From Pseudomonas sp. B33.4 (lineage in GTDB: Bacteria > Pseudomonadota > Gammaproteobacteria > Pseudomonadales > Pseudomonadaceae): a stretch of DNA of 64,000 nt. Position 1 is the stretch's first letter. Every line of letters begins with the position of its first letter. The notes beneath the pieces were generated by a model. That model saw nothing but the letters and a program-made list of their open reading frames with translations, searched no databases and was not told the DNA's origin. The translations under genes were made by a program, and so were the position numbers. The stretch is taken from NCBI RefSeq assembly GCF_034555375.1, contig NZ_CP140706.1:363001-427000 (forward strand), read 5' to 3'. Positions 35,704-46,388 of the stretch are shown one piece after another.

Positions 35704-37236
35704 ATGACTGCGCTGAACCTGATTCCCGGCCAACTGAGCCTGGCCCAACTGCGTGACGTCTACCAGAACCCGGTCAAGCTGAGCCTCGACAACAGCGCAT
35801 CGGCGCAGATCGAAGCCAGCGTCGCCTGCGTCGAGCAGATCCTCGCCGAGAACCGCACTGCCTACGGCATCAACACCGGTTTCGGCCTGCTGGCCTCTAC
35901 GCGCATCGCCAGCGAAGACCTCGAGAACCTGCAGCGTTCGCTGGTGTTGTCCCACGCCGCCGGTGTTGGCGTGCCGATCAGCGATGAGCTGGTGCGTCTG
36001 GTGATGGTGCTTAAGGTCAACAGCCTCAGCCGTGGTTTTTCCGGTATCCGTCGCGTGGTGATTGATGCGCTCATTGCGCTGATCAATGCCGAGGTTTATC
36101 CGCACATTCCTTTGAAAGGTTCGGTGGGTGCTTCCGGCGATCTGGCACCGTTGGCGCACATGTCGCTGGTGCTGCTGGGTGAGGGCAAGGCGCGCTACAA
36201 GGGCGAGTGGATGGAAGCGGTTGAAGCGCTGAAAGTCGCTGGTCTGACGCCGCTGACTTTAGCGGCTAAAGAAGGTCTGGCGCTGCTCAACGGCACTCAG
36301 GTTTCCACTGCGTTTGCCCTGCGTGGTTTGTTTGAGGGTGAAGACCTGTTCGCTGGCGCATTGGCGCTCGGCGGCCTTACCGTCGAAGCCGTATTGGGCT
36401 CGCGTTCACCGTTCGACGCACGCATTCACGCGGCGCGTGGCCAGAAAGGTCAGATCGATGCTGCCGCCGCTTACCGCGATCTGCTGGGTGAGCGCAGCGA
36501 AGTCTCCGACTCGCACCAGAACTGCGAGAAGGTGCAGGATCCGTACTCGCTGCGTTGCCAGCCGCAAGTCATGGGTGCTTGCCTGACCCAGTTCCGTCAG
36601 GCGGCTGAAGTGCTGGCCGTTGAAGCCAACGCCGTTTCCGATAACCCGTTGGTGTTTGCCGCTGAAGGCGACGTGATTTCCGGCGGCAACTTCCACGCCG
36701 AACCGGTGGCCATGGCTGCTGACAACATGGCCCTGGCCATCGCCGAGATCGGCTCGCTGAGCGAACGCCGCATCTCGCTGATGATGGACAAGCACATGTC
36801 GCAGCTGCCGCCGTTCCTCGTTGCCAATGGCGGCGTGAATTCCGGTTTCATGATCGCTCAGGTGACAGCAGCGGCGCTGGCCAGCGAGAACAAGGCGTTG
36901 TCGCATCCGCATTCGGTGGACAGTCTGCCTACTTCGGCTAACCAGGAAGACCACGTTTCCATGGCACCTGCGGCGGGCAAGCGTCTGTGGGAAATGGCTG
37001 AAAACACCCGCGGGATACTCGCGGTGGAATGGCTCGCGGCGGTGCAGGGGCTGGATCTGCGTAACGGCCTGAAGACCTCGGCGAAGCTGGAGCAGGCGCG
37101 GGCGATTCTGCGTAAGGAAGTGCCGTTTTATGAAAAGGACCGCTTCTTTGCGCCGGACATCAATGCGGCGACCGAGCTGTTGGCTTCGCGCTGTCTGACT
37201 GAGCTGGTTCCGGCGAAGCTTTTGCCTAGTTTGTAA
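35704..37236 (+). CDS. hutH: Histidine ammonia-lyase
   Basis: HutH deaminates histidine to urocanate, the first step of the pathway. The 510-residue enzyme is canonical: [16 protein letters not shown], the MIO triad A143-S144-G145 in [39 protein letters not shown] with the catalytic Tyr, [19 protein letters not shown] and [11 protein letters not shown] chose ATG 35704, after AAAGGAG, giving the usual [17 protein letters not shown] start; the frame is open upstream across the end of the previous gene. It corresponds to HutH2 of SBW25. An expanded repeat element follows before hutI. Confidence 0.97.
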   Translation: MTALNLIPGQLSLAQLRDVYQNPVKLSLDNSASAQIEASVACVEQILAENRTAYGINTGFGLLASTRIASEDLENLQRSLVLSHAAGVGVPISDELVRLVMVLKVNSLSRGFSGIRRVVIDALIALINAEVYPHIPLKGSVGASGDLAPLAHMSLVLLGEGKARYKGEWMEAVEALKVAGLTPLTLAAKEGLALLNGTQVSTAFALRGLFEGEDLFAGALALGGLTVEAVLGSRSPFDARIHAARGQKGQIDAAAAYRDLLGERSEVSDSHQNCEKVQDPYSLRCQPQVMGACLTQFRQAAEVLAVEANAVSDNPLVFAAEGDVISGGNFHAEPVAMAADNMALAIAEIGSLSERRISLMMDKHMSQLPPFLVANGGVNSGFMIAQVTAAALASENKALSHPHSVDSLPTSANQEDHVSMAPAAGKRLWEMAENTRGILAVEWLAAVQGLDLRNGLKTSAKLEQARAILRKEVPFYEKDRFFAPDINAATELLASRCLTELVPAKLLPSL

Positions 37237-37276
37237 GTGTTTTTTCAGGGAGAGCTTTGTTGTTACTGACATCAAT

Positions 37277-37666
37277 CCCCCTCACCCCAGCCCTCTCCCC
37301 CAAGGGGGAGAGGGGGAAGGGAGCCGATCTTCAAGTTTTTCAGAGCCTGAGTTCGGCTCAAAATTTTCAGGTCGGTGTACCTCGACAGAACAACCCCGTC
37401 AGTCCTTCTTCTCCCGGGAGTGACAGAGGGAAGGGAGCCGATCTTCATGGTTTTCAAAGCCTGAGTTCGGCTCAGGATTTTCAGGTCGATGTACCTCGAC
37501 AGAACAACCCGGTCAGTCCTTCTTCTCCCGGGAGTGACAGAGGGAAGGGAGCCGATCTTCATGGTTTTCAAAGCCTGAGTTCGGCTCAGGATTTTCAGGT
37601 CGATGTACCTCGACAGAACAACACGGTCAGTCCCCTCTCCCTCCGGGAGAGGGCTAGGGTGAGGGG
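37277..37666. repeat. Inverted-repeat element, family A, copy 4, expanded to three 114-bp units
   Basis: The outer ends are CCCCTCACCCCAGCCCTCTCC and GAGAGGGCTAGGGTGAGGGG. Inside, units starting at about 37317, 37431 and 37545 repeat with a 114-bp period (AAGGGAGCCGATCTTCA, then GCCTGAGTTCGGCTCA, then CAGGTCGATGTACCTCGACA). Units 2 and 3 are nearly identical. It lies between hutH and hutI and fills that 474-bp gap; orientation is opposite to copies 1, 2, 3 and 5. Confidence 0.88.
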
Positions 37667-37710
37667 CTTTTCCAGGCTACCCACCAAATCAACCCCAACG
37701 GAGGCCAACA

Positions 37711-38916
37711 GTGAAAACCCTCTGGCAACACTGCCACGTCGCAACCATGGCGCAGGGCGTCTACTCGATCATCGAAGATGCGGCCATCGTGACGTCCGGT
37801 GCGCTCATCGAGTGGGTCGGCCCGCGTAATCAACTGCCATCTGGCGAATACCCGGCGGTCAATGATCTGCAAGGCGCTTGGGTCACCCCAGGCCTGATCG
37901 ACTGCCACACTCACACGGTGTTCGGTGGCAACCGCAGCGGCGAATTCGAAAAACGTCTGCAAGGCGTTAGCTATGCCGAAATCGCAGCCTCCGGCGGCGG
38001 CATCGCCAGCACCGTGCGCGCGACGCGCGAAGCCACTGAAGACGAGCTGTTCGCCAGCGCCGCGAAACGCCTGAAAAGCCTGATGCGCGATGGCGTGACC
38101 ACGGTCGAAATGAAATCCGGCTACGGCCTCGATCTGGCCAACGAACGCAAAATCCTCCGAGTCATCCGTCGTCTGCAAAAAGAGTTGCCGATCAGCGTGC
38201 GCAGCACCTGTCTGGCCGCCCATGCGTTGCCGCCGGAATACAAGGATCGTGCCGACGACTACATCGAGCTGATCTGCAGCGAGATGCTGCCGGCGCTGGC
38301 TGCCGAAGATCTGGTCGATGCCGTGGATGCATTCTGCGAATACCTGGCGTTCTCCCCGGAACAGGTCGAGCGGGTGTTTATCGCCGCGCAAAAACTCGGT
38401 CTGCCGGTGAAATTGCACGCCGAACAACTGTCGTCGCTGCACGGCTCCAGTCTTGCCGCGCGCTATAAAGCGTTGTCCGCCGATCACCTGGAGTTCATGG
38501 ACGAAGCCGACGCCATCGCCATGGCCGAAGCCGACACCGTCGCGGTGCTGCTGCCGGGCGCGTTCTACTTCCTGCGCGAAACCCAGCTGCCGCCGATGGA
38601 CGCCCTGCGCAAGCACAAGGTGAAAATCGCCATCGCGAGCGACCTCAACCCCGGCACCTCGCCGGCGCTGTCGTTGCGCCTGATGTTGAACATGGCCTGC
38701 ACCTGCTTCCGCATGACCCCGGAAGAAGCCCTGGCCGGTGCGACCATTCACGCTGCACAAGCGCTGGGCATGGCCGACACCCACGGTTCGCTGGAGGTCG
38801 GCAAGGTCGCGGATTTCGTCGCCTGGCACATCGATCGTCCGGCGGATCTGGCTTATTGGCTGGGTGGCGATCTGGACAAACGCGTCGTGCGTCACGGCGT
38901 CGAATCAAATCTGTAG
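37711..38916 (+). CDS. hutI: Imidazolonepropionase
   Basis: HutI opens the ring of imidazolone propionate to give N-formimidoyl-glutamate, third step of histidine breakdown. The 401-residue amidohydrolase shows the metal motif HTH in [16 protein letters not shown], the substrate-loop region [39 protein letters not shown], and [22 protein letters not shown]. It starts at GTG 37711 with GGAGG upstream. It overlaps no gene but hutG starts 10 bp after its stop, so the pair is tightly coupled. Confidence 0.97.
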   Translation: MKTLWQHCHVATMAQGVYSIIEDAAIVTSGALIEWVGPRNQLPSGEYPAVNDLQGAWVTPGLIDCHTHTVFGGNRSGEFEKRLQGVSYAEIAASGGGIASTVRATREATEDELFASAAKRLKSLMRDGVTTVEMKSGYGLDLANERKILRVIRRLQKELPISVRSTCLAAHALPPEYKDRADDYIELICSEMLPALAAEDLVDAVDAFCEYLAFSPEQVERVFIAAQKLGLPVKLHAEQLSSLHGSSLAARYKALSADHLEFMDEADAIAMAEADTVAVLLPGAFYFLRETQLPPMDALRKHKVKIAIASDLNPGTSPALSLRLMLNMACTCFRMTPEEALAGATIHAAQALGMADTHGSLEVGKVADFVAWHIDRPADLAYWLGGDLDKRVVRHGVESNL

Positions 38917-38926
38917 GAGAGCGGTT

Positions 38927-39730
38927 GTGGATAAGGTTCTGAACTTCAAGCAAGGTCGCGTGCCGCTACTGATCAGCATGCCGCACGCCGGGGTGCGGTT
39001 GACGCCTGCGGTGGAAGCCGGGTTGATCCCGGCCGCGAAAAGCCTGCCGGACACCGACTGGCATATTCCGCAGCTTTACGATTTTGCCGAAGAACTAGGT
39101 GCGAGTACGTTGGCGGCTGAGTACTCGCGGTTCGTCATCGATCTGAATCGTCCGTCCGACGACAAGCCGCTGTACGTCGGGGCGACCACCGGGCTGTACC
39201 CGGCGACGTTGTTCGATGGCATTGCGTTGTTCCGCGAAGGGCACGAGCCATCGAAAGAAGAGCGCGCAACCTATCTGGAGCAGATCTGGACCCCGTATCA
39301 CCGCACGCTGCAGGAAGAGCTGGCGCGACTGAAAGCAGAGTTCGGTTACGCGCTGCTGTTCGACGCACACTCGATCCGCTCGATCATCCCGCACCTGTTC
39401 GACGGCAAACTGCCGGACTTCAACCTCGGCACCTTCAATGGCGCCAGTTGCGATCCGCTGTTGGCTGCACAACTGGAAGCGATCTGTGCACGCCATGGCG
39501 ATTACAGCCATGTCCTCAACGGGCGCTTCAAGGGCGGTCATATCACCCGCCATTACGGCGACCCGGCGCAGAACATCCACGCGGTGCAACTGGAACTGGG
39601 CCAGTGCACGTACATGGAAGAGTTCGAACCGTTCCGCTATCGCGCCGATCTGGCCGAGCCAACGCGGGTGGTGCTCAAGGAGTTGCTGCAAGGCTATCTG
39701 GCGTGGGCAAAGTCTCACTACAGCGCATAA
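38927..39730 (+). CDS. hutG: N-formylglutamate deformylase
   Basis: HutG hydrolyses N-formyl-glutamate to glutamate and formate, the last step of the HutF/HutG route. The 267-residue zinc-dependent hydrolase has LLISMPHAGVRLTP, DTDWHIPQLYDF, VIDLNRPSDD, ALLFDAHSIRSIIP and the C-terminal HYGDPAQNIHAVQLELGQCTYMEE (this last block is spread over 39550-39620). I chose GTG 38927, with TAGGAGA upstream, because it gives the standard VDKVLNFKQG N-terminus. It is the last gene of the operon; a REPIN follows 5 bp after the stop. Confidence 0.95.
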   Translation: MDKVLNFKQGRVPLLISMPHAGVRLTPAVEAGLIPAAKSLPDTDWHIPQLYDFAEELGASTLAAEYSRFVIDLNRPSDDKPLYVGATTGLYPATLFDGIALFREGHEPSKEERATYLEQIWTPYHRTLQEELARLKAEFGYALLFDAHSIRSIIPHLFDGKLPDFNLGTFNGASCDPLLAAQLEAICARHGDYSHVLNGRFKGGHITRHYGDPAQNIHAVQLELGQCTYMEEFEPFRYRADLAEPTRVVLKELLQGYLAWAKSHYSA

Positions 39731-39734
39731 CTCC

Positions 39735-39823
39735 TGTGGGAGCGAGCCTGCTCGCGAAGGCGTCCAGTCAGCCAGCATCTTCGTTCAATGGCACTCCGCT
39801 TTCGCAAGCAGGCTCGCTCCCAG
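39735..39823. repeat. REPIN, GTGGGAGCGAGCCTGCTCGCGAA type
   Basis: Inverted arms TGTGGGAGCGAGCCTGCTCG and CGCAAGCAGGCTCGCTCCCA ~45 bp apart, just past hutG. It may protect or end the long hut transcript. The rest of the gap to pip shows nothing definite. Confidence 0.88.
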
Positions 39824-39971
39824 AGGATGGTGTACACCCTTTGAAGTTTATGGCTGACAAACGGTGACAGCGAGCGAGCATGCTCATTGACGTAAATCGG
39901 GTTTATGATGCCCAACGGCAGAATAATAGAAGTCCCCCCAGGGATGACCTCGACCCCTTACGGAGCGCGCA

Positions 39972-40943
39972 ATGCAGACTTTGTTTCCGCAGATCAAACC
40001 TCACGCCCGCCACGATCTGGCTGTCGATGACACCCATACGCTGTACGTCGACGAGAGCGGTTCACCCGAGGGTTTGCCGGTTGTGTTCATCCACGGCGGG
40101 CCTGGCGCCGGTTGCGATGCGCAGAGCCGTCGCTATTTCGATCCGAACCTGTACCGCATTGTCACCTTCGATCAGCGTGGCTGCGGCCGCTCCACCCCGC
40201 ACGCCAGCCTCGAGAACAACACCACTTGGGATCTGGTTGCCGACCTTGAGCGGATCCGCAAACACCTGGGCATCGACAAATGGGTGCTGTTCGGCGGTTC
40301 GTGGGGCTCAACCCTGGCGCTGGCGTACGCGCAAACCCACCCTGAACGTGTTCACGGTCTGATCCTGCGCGGGATCTTTCTCTGCCGCCCACAGGAAATC
40401 GAGTGGTTCTATCAGGCCGGTGCCAGCCGTCTGTTCCCGGATTACTGGCAGGACTACATCGCACCGATCCCGCTGGACGAGCGCGATGACTTGCTCAGCG
40501 CTTTCCACAAACGTCTGACCGGCAACGACCAGATCGCCCAGATGCACGCGGCCAAAGCCTGGTCGACCTGGGAAGGGCGCACCGCGACCCTGCGGCCGAA
40601 CCCGCTGGTGGTCGATCGTTTCTCCGAGCCACAGCGCGCACTGTCGATCGCGCGGATCGAATGCCATTACTTCACCAACAACGCTTTCCTTGAGCCGAAC
40701 CAGCTGATTCGTGACATGGGCAAGATTGCCCATCTGCCGGGCGTGATCATTCACGGTCGCTACGACGTGATCTGCCCGCTCGACAATGCCTGGGAATTGC
40801 ATCAAGCCTGGCCGAACAGCGAACTGCAGGTGATTCGCGATGCTGGCCATGCTGCTTCCGAACCGGGCATCACCGATGCACTGGTACGCGCAGCGAGCAA
40901 CATGGCCCGGCGCCTGCTCGATCTGCCGCCCGAAGAAGCATGA
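39972..40943 (+). CDS. pip: Proline iminopeptidase
   Basis: Pip releases N-terminal proline from peptides. The 323-residue alpha/beta hydrolase has the oxyanion motif HGGPGAG (41-47), [11 protein letters not shown], and the nucleophile elbow [10 protein letters not shown] with Ser110. The C-terminal half carries the acid and histidine ([18 protein letters not shown]). No signal peptide is visible, so it is cytosolic. Its stop overlaps the dtd start (ATGA), and the two continue toward opgG in the same direction. Confidence 0.95.
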   Translation: MQTLFPQIKPHARHDLAVDDTHTLYVDESGSPEGLPVVFIHGGPGAGCDAQSRRYFDPNLYRIVTFDQRGCGRSTPHASLENNTTWDLVADLERIRKHLGIDKWVLFGGSWGSTLALAYAQTHPERVHGLILRGIFLCRPQEIEWFYQAGASRLFPDYWQDYIAPIPLDERDDLLSAFHKRLTGNDQIAQMHAAKAWSTWEGRTATLRPNPLVVDRFSEPQRALSIARIECHYFTNNAFLEPNQLIRDMGKIAHLPGVIIHGRYDVICPLDNAWELHQAWPNSELQVIRDAGHAASEPGITDALVRAASNMARRLLDLPPEEA

Positions 40944-41377
40944 AGGGGCTTTTACAGCGTGTACGCGGTGCGCGGGTTGAAGTGGCAGGCGAAGTCGTCG
41001 GCGCGGTAGATCACGGTTTGTTGGTGCTGGTGGCGGTCGAACCCGACGACACGCGTACCAGCGCCGACAAACTTCTGCATAAGCTGCTTAACTATCGGGT
41101 ATTCAGCGATGCGGAGGGCAAGATGAACTTGTCCCTCGCCGACGTTGGCGGTGGGTTGCTGCTGGTCTCTCAGTTCACCCTGGCTGCCGACACCAAAAGC
41201 GGGTTGCGCCCGAGCTTTTCGACGGCAGCGCCTCCCGCGTTGGGCGAGGAATTGTTCGACTATCTATTAAGCAGTGCGAAACAGGTGCATGGCACTGTGG
41301 CATCAGGTAGATTCGGCGCCGATATGCAGGTGCATTTGGTCAACGATGGCCCGGTTACCTTTTTGTTACAGACCTGA
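40940..41377 (+). CDS. dtd: D-aminoacyl-tRNA deacylase
   Basis: Dtd hydrolyses D-amino acids (and glycine) wrongly attached to tRNA. The 145-residue protein is full length: [18 protein letters not shown] at the start, [21 protein letters not shown] containing the SQ-x-T motif, and the C-terminal [11 protein letters not shown] with the Gly-cisPro chirality-sensing element. It is coupled to pip by a 4-bp overlap. A 276-bp gap without recognisable signals leads to opgG. Confidence 0.96.
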   Translation: MKGLLQRVRGARVEVAGEVVGAVDHGLLVLVAVEPDDTRTSADKLLHKLLNYRVFSDAEGKMNLSLADVGGGLLLVSQFTLAADTKSGLRPSFSTAAPPALGEELFDYLLSSAKQVHGTVASGRFGADMQVHLVNDGPVTFLLQT

Positions 41378-41653
41378 AAGCGCTTGAAACACCCTTTTTA
41401 GGAAATTTCGACTGTTTTTAAGGTGTTTTCGCGATAAATACTTTGTTACCCCTGATGCGTTGTCATGCGGGCTACTAGATAATCGCGCGCACTGGGATCA
41501 GCGTTCGCTGGTTCATTTTTGACTTAGGTAGAGACTTGTCTGGATCCGATTGGGGAATCATTTTGCCCCAGCGGAGTCGGAACAATGCTCGCCAACCTGG
41601 CATATAGATAGCTAGCCGTTGGTTTTTTGATCTGTTTTCGGCGAGGGTTGCTC

Positions 41654-43465
41654 GTGATTGTTAGTCCCTGTAATGCAGCAAAAATGTCTGCCAAACGCAT
41701 GCGAAGTGCCCTGGTAGCGGGTTCGGCGCTCCTGTGCCTGCTCAGCGCCGGTCAGCTTTGGGCGTTCAATCTTGACGATGTATCGGCCAAGGCCAAAGAG
41801 CTGGCCGGGCAGAAATTCGAAGCCCCGCGCAGCAACCTGCCGAACGAATTCCGCGACATGAAATTCGCGGACTATCAGAAAATCCGCTTCCTCACCGAAA
41901 AGGCTGAGTGGGCTGATCAGAAGACCCCGTTCAAACTGTCTTTCTATCACCAGGGTATGCACTTCGATACACCGGTGAAAATCAACGAAATCACGGCGAA
42001 CACCGTCGAAGAGATCAAATATGATCCGACCCGCTTCGATTTCGGCGATCTGAAATTCGATCCGAAAGCCACCGAACAACTGGGATATGCCGGTTTCCGT
42101 GTGCTTTACCCGATCAACAAGGCCGACAAGCAAGACGAAATCATGACCATGCTCGGCGCGAGTTACTTCCGCGTTGTCGGCAAGGGCCACACCTACGGCC
42201 TCTCGGCGCGTGGTCTGGCGATTGATACCGCGCTGCCGTCGGGCGAAGAATTCCCGCGTTTCCGCGAGTTCTGGATTCAACAGCCGAAGCCGGGCGACAA
42301 GCATCTGGTGATCTTCGCGCTGCTGGATTCGCCGCGCGCCACCGGTGCCTACCGTCTGATCCTGCGTCCGGGCAGCGACACCATTGTCGACGTCAAAGCG
42401 CAGATGTTCCTGCGTGACAAGGTCGGCAAACTGGGCATCGCGCCGCTGACCAGCATGTTCCTGTTCGGCGCCAACCAGCCGTCGAAAGTCCTCAACTACC
42501 GTCGTGAACTGCACGACTCCAGCGGTCTGTCGATCCATGCCGGCAACGGCGAGTGGATCTGGCGCCCACTGAACAATCCGAAACACCTGGCCGTAAGCAA
42601 CTTCAGCGTCGAGAACCCGCGTGGTTTCGGTCTGCTGCAACGTGGCCGCGACTTCAGCCACTACGAAGACCTCGACGACCGCTACGACAAGCGCCCAAGC
42701 GCCTGGATCGAGCCGAAGGGCGAGTGGGGCAAAGGCACCGTAGATCTGGTAGAAATTCCGACCGCCGACGAAACCAACGACAACATCGTTGCGTTCTGGA
42801 GCCCGGAAAAAATGCCGGAGCCGGGCCAGCCACTGGACTTCGCTTACCGCATGCACTGGACCATGGACGAAGCGGCGATTCACGCGCCGGACAGCGCCTG
42901 GGTATCGCAGACTCTGCGTTCGACCGGTGACGTGAAACAGTCGAACCTGATTCGTCAGCCGGATGGCAGCGTTGCCTACCTGGTCGACTTCGAAGGTCCA
43001 TCGCTGGCTGCACTGACTCCGGATGCTGACGTGCGCAGTCAGGTCAGTGTCGGCGACAACGCCGAACTGGTTGAGAACAGCGTGCGCTACAACCCGGAAA
43101 CCAAGGGCTGGCGCTTGACCCTGCGGATGAAAATCAAGGACGCGAGCAAGTCGACCGAGATGCGTGCCGCACTGGTTCAGCCAGTCGTGACTGCTGATCT
43201 GGCGAAATCGGTGCCAGCGTCCAACTCGTCCGTCGCCAAGGCCGACAAGGTTGCCGCCAAGCAGCAAGAGAAAATCGACAAGGAAGCCAAGGCAGCCGAG
43301 GCCAAACAGGCCGACGCCAAGCCAGCCGCAGATGCCAAGGACAAGGCTAATAAAGACGCCAAGCAGCCAGCCGCTGCGGACGCGGCCCCAGCCACACCGG
43401 AATCGGCGCCGACTGAAGAAGTCCTGACCGAGACCTGGAGCTATCAGTTGCCTGCCGATGAGTAA
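41654..43465 (+). CDS. opgG: Glucan biosynthesis protein G (osmoregulated periplasmic glucans)
   Basis: OpgG is a periplasmic protein that shapes the beta-glucan chains made by OpgH into branched osmoregulated periplasmic glucans. The 603-residue protein has a signal peptide ([20 protein letters not shown]) and the family core ([51 protein letters not shown]). It is longer than the ~510-residue E. coli protein because of a Lys/Ala-rich, probably disordered stretch at about 525-585, after which a short [11 protein letters not shown] end follows. I chose GTG 41654 ([15 protein letters not shown]) with GAGGG upstream. It overlaps opgH by 8 bp. Confidence 0.94.
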   Translation: MIVSPCNAAKMSAKRMRSALVAGSALLCLLSAGQLWAFNLDDVSAKAKELAGQKFEAPRSNLPNEFRDMKFADYQKIRFLTEKAEWADQKTPFKLSFYHQGMHFDTPVKINEITANTVEEIKYDPTRFDFGDLKFDPKATEQLGYAGFRVLYPINKADKQDEIMTMLGASYFRVVGKGHTYGLSARGLAIDTALPSGEEFPRFREFWIQQPKPGDKHLVIFALLDSPRATGAYRLILRPGSDTIVDVKAQMFLRDKVGKLGIAPLTSMFLFGANQPSKVLNYRRELHDSSGLSIHAGNGEWIWRPLNNPKHLAVSNFSVENPRGFGLLQRGRDFSHYEDLDDRYDKRPSAWIEPKGEWGKGTVDLVEIPTADETNDNIVAFWSPEKMPEPGQPLDFAYRMHWTMDEAAIHAPDSAWVSQTLRSTGDVKQSNLIRQPDGSVAYLVDFEGPSLAALTPDADVRSQVSVGDNAELVENSVRYNPETKGWRLTLRMKIKDASKSTEMRAALVQPVVTADLAKSVPASNSSVAKADKVAAKQQEKIDKEAKAAEAKQADAKPAADAKDKANKDAKQPAAADAAPATPESAPTEEVLTETWSYQLPADE

Positions 43466-46028
43466 CTCTCAAGTACAGCCAGAAACTCTCTCCGAGTATC
43501 TGGCGCATCTGCCGATGACCGACGAGCAGCGCGCGGAGCTCGCGGGCTGCCAGTCGTTCAGCGAGTTGCATGAACGCCTGTCGTCTTCGACATTCGACGC
43601 TCCTGCCGAAGCCGCCCAGGCGTCGGTGGGCAAGCGCCTGATCCTGAGCACCGCCGAAGAACTTGAAGACGCGGAAATGCTGGTGCTCGACGCCAGCGGT
43701 CGCGTCAGCATGAAGGCGACGCCGCCGATCCGCCGGACCAAAGTCGTACCGGAGCCGTGGCGCACCAATATTCTGGTGCGTGGCTGGCGCCGCATGACCG
43801 GTCGCACCAACCCGCCGCAGCCGCCCAAGGACGAAAACGTCCTGCCGGCCGCGCGCTGGCGCACCGTCGGTTCGATCCGTCGCTACATTCTGTTGCTGCT
43901 GATGCTCGGCCAGACCATCGTTGCCGGCTGGTACATGAAAGGCATCATGCCGTACCAGGGCTGGTCGTTCGTCGATCTGGATGAAGTTCTGCATCAGCCG
44001 CTGCTGCAAACCGCCACGCAAGTGCTGCCGTACGCGCTGCAAACCAGCATCCTGATTCTGTTCGGGATTCTGTTCTGCTGGGTCTCGGCCGGTTTCTGGA
44101 CCGCACTGATGGGCTTCCTCGAGTTGCTCACCGGTCACGATAAATACCGTATCTCCGGCAAAAGCGCCGGCAACGAGCCGATTGCCAAAGACGCGCGTAC
44201 CGCGCTGGTAATGCCGATCTGCAACGAAGACGTACCGCGTGTGTTCGCCGGTCTGCGTGCTACGTTCGAATCGGTGGCTGCCACCGGTGATCTGGATCGC
44301 TTCGACTTCTTCGTCCTCAGCGACAGTAACGACACCGACATCTGTGTGGCCGAGCAACAGGCCTGGCTGGACGTCTGCCGTGAAGCCAAAGGCTTCGGCA
44401 AGATCTTCTATCGCCGCCGTCGTCGTCGCGTGAAACGCAAGAGCGGCAACCTCGACGACTTCTGCCGTCGCTGGGGCGGTGACTACAAGTACATGGTCGT
44501 GCTCGACGCCGACTCGGTAATGAGCGGTGAGTGCCTGACCAGTCTGGTGCGCTTGATGGAAGCCACGCCGGATGCCGGCATCATCCAGACCGCGCCGCGT
44601 GCATCGGGCATGGACACCCTGTATGCGCGCATGCAGCAGTTTGCGACCCGCGTGTACGGCCCGCTGTTTACGGCCGGTCTGCACTTCTGGCAGTTGGGTG
44701 AATCCCACTACTGGGGTCACAACGCGATCATCCGCATGAAGCCGTTTATCGACCACTGCGCCCTGGCGCCGTTGCCGGGCAAAGGCGCGTTCTCCGGTGC
44801 GATCCTGTCTCACGACTTCGTTGAAGCCGCGCTGATGCGCCGTGCCGGTTGGGGCGTGTGGATCGCCTACGACTTGCCGGGCAGCTACGAAGAACTGCCG
44901 CCGAACCTGCTCGACGAACTCAAGCGTGACCGTCGCTGGTGCCACGGCAACCTGATGAACTTCCGTCTGTTCCTGGTTAAAGGCATGCACCCGGTGCACC
45001 GTGCGGTGTTCCTGACCGGCGTGATGTCGTACCTGTCGGCGCCGTTGTGGTTCTTCTTTCTGGTGTTGTCGACCGCGCTGCTGGCGGTGAATACGCTGAT
45101 GGAGCCGCAGTACTTCCTCGAACCGCGTCAGCTCTATCCGCTGTGGCCACAATGGCACCCGGACAAAGCGATCGCGCTGTTCTCGACGACCATCGTGCTG
45201 CTGTTCCTGCCGAAACTGTTGAGCATCATCCTGATCTGGGCCAAGGGCGCGAAAGAGTTCGGCGGCAAGTTCAAGGTGACCTTGTCGATGCTGCTGGAGA
45301 TGCTGTTCTCCATGCTGCTGGCGCCGGTGCGGATGATTTTCCACACCCGTTTCGTGCTGGCCGCATTCCTTGGCTGGGCCGCGACTTGGAATTCGCCGCA
45401 ACGTGACGACGACTCGACACCGTGGAGCGAAGCGGTCAAACGCCACGGCCCGCAGACCCTGCTGGGTTTCTGCTGGGCGCTGCTGGTGATCTGGCTGAAC
45501 CCGAGCTTCCTCTGGTGGCTGGTGCCAATCGTCGGTTCGCTGATGCTGTCGATTCCGGTGTCGGTGATCTCCAGCCGTGTCGGTCTGGGCCTGAAATCCC
45601 GTGACGAGAGCCTGTTCCTCATCCCTGAGGAATACAATCCGCCACAGGCGCTGCTGGCGACTGATCAGTACACCCACGAAAATCGTTACCACGCCCTCAA
45701 CGACGGTTTCGTCCGTGCGGTGGTCGATCCTCAGCAGAACGCTTTGGCGTGCTCGCTGGCGACTTCGCGTCACGGTCAGGCCGAGCCGATTGAATGGCTG
45801 CGTCAGGAACGTGTGCGTCACGCGATCAAGGTGGGCCCGGCCGGGCTGAACAACCATGATCGTCTGCAACTGCTGAGCGATCCTGTGGCTTTGGCGCGTT
45901 TGCATGAGCAGGTCTGGGCCGAAGGTCATGCCGAGTGGCTGGATGCCTGGCGGGCTTCGGTGAAAGCCGATCCGCATGCGCCTTTGCTGCCGTTGCGACC
46001 GGTGAGTCTGCAGGCGCAACCGGCCTGA
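43458..46028 (+). CDS. opgH: Glucans biosynthesis glucosyltransferase H
   Basis: OpgH polymerises glucose from UDP-glucose into linear beta-1,2-glucan and exports it across the inner membrane. The 856-residue protein has a cytosolic N-terminal region, two helices near 140-220, a large GT2 catalytic domain ([24 protein letters not shown], with the QxxRW-like [13 protein letters not shown]), and several C-terminal spans ([15 protein letters not shown] and later). Translational overlap with opgG ensures joint synthesis. A strong terminator lies 5 bp past its stop. Confidence 0.96.
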   Translation: MSNSQVQPETLSEYLAHLPMTDEQRAELAGCQSFSELHERLSSSTFDAPAEAAQASVGKRLILSTAEELEDAEMLVLDASGRVSMKATPPIRRTKVVPEPWRTNILVRGWRRMTGRTNPPQPPKDENVLPAARWRTVGSIRRYILLLLMLGQTIVAGWYMKGIMPYQGWSFVDLDEVLHQPLLQTATQVLPYALQTSILILFGILFCWVSAGFWTALMGFLELLTGHDKYRISGKSAGNEPIAKDARTALVMPICNEDVPRVFAGLRATFESVAATGDLDRFDFFVLSDSNDTDICVAEQQAWLDVCREAKGFGKIFYRRRRRRVKRKSGNLDDFCRRWGGDYKYMVVLDADSVMSGECLTSLVRLMEATPDAGIIQTAPRASGMDTLYARMQQFATRVYGPLFTAGLHFWQLGESHYWGHNAIIRMKPFIDHCALAPLPGKGAFSGAILSHDFVEAALMRRAGWGVWIAYDLPGSYEELPPNLLDELKRDRRWCHGNLMNFRLFLVKGMHPVHRAVFLTGVMSYLSAPLWFFFLVLSTALLAVNTLMEPQYFLEPRQLYPLWPQWHPDKAIALFSTTIVLLFLPKLLSIILIWAKGAKEFGGKFKVTLSMLLEMLFSMLLAPVRMIFHTRFVLAAFLGWAATWNSPQRDDDSTPWSEAVKRHGPQTLLGFCWALLVIWLNPSFLWWLVPIVGSLMLSIPVSVISSRVGLGLKSRDESLFLIPEEYNPPQALLATDQYTHENRYHALNDGFVRAVVDPQQNALACSLATSRHGQAEPIEWLRQERVRHAIKVGPAGLNNHDRLQLLSDPVALARLHEQVWAEGHAEWLDAWRASVKADPHAPLLPLRPVSLQAQPA

Positions 46029-46032
46029 TGAA

Positions 46033-46062
46033 GAAACCCCGCGATGTTGCGGGGTTTTTTTT
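46033..46062 (+). terminator. Intrinsic terminator of opgGH
   Basis: Stem AACCCCGC/GCGGGGTT with a short loop, followed by ten T's, directly after opgH. Confidence 0.93.
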
Positions 46063-46077
46063 TTGCCTGCTGTAAAG

Positions 46078-46237
46078 CCCCTCACCCTAGCCCTCTCCCA
46101 AAGGGAGAGGGGACTGACCGCGTTGGATGTTCGAGATACGCCGACCTGAGATATCGAGTCGAACTCAAGTTTTGAACATTCCCCGATCTGCTCCCTTTCC
46201 CCCTCGCCCCCTTGGGGGAGAGGGCTGGGGTGAGGGG
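46078..46237. repeat. Inverted-repeat element, family A, copy 5
   Basis: It starts CCCTCACCCTAGCCCTCTCCC and ends GGGAGAGGGCTGGGGTGAGGG. The core (ATACGCCGACCTGAGATATC, GAGTCGAACTCAAG) is close to copy 3. Here it separates two co-directional units, opgGH and the ABC transporter. About 150 bp remain before the next gene and should hold its promoter; no clear boxes are seen. Confidence 0.84.
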
Positions 46238-46388
46238 GGAGCCCTTGATTGTTAAACAAATCGTCCATTAAACCTTGTGCAAAAAAACGAGTGCGTTAGC
46301 ATCCGTTCCCGAATTGGCGCACCCGGGCTTTTTTGCCTGCCTCTGTTGGTTTTCGCGCCGCACACGCAATGGTTTTGGGGACTTGAAG

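Noticed and set aside
37257..37829. Open frame with 38-residue repeats across the hutH-hutI gap
   Set aside because: The 114-bp period is divisible by three, which keeps a frame open by chance. It lies wholly within the repeat element and runs into hutI in a wrong frame.
43347..46268. Very long open frame antisense to opgH (over 900 codons)
   Set aside because: High-GC codon bias leaves the opposite frame open. It lacks recognisable domains, is Gln/His/Arg-rich, and runs through a repeat element and two genes; opgH on the other strand is unmistakable.
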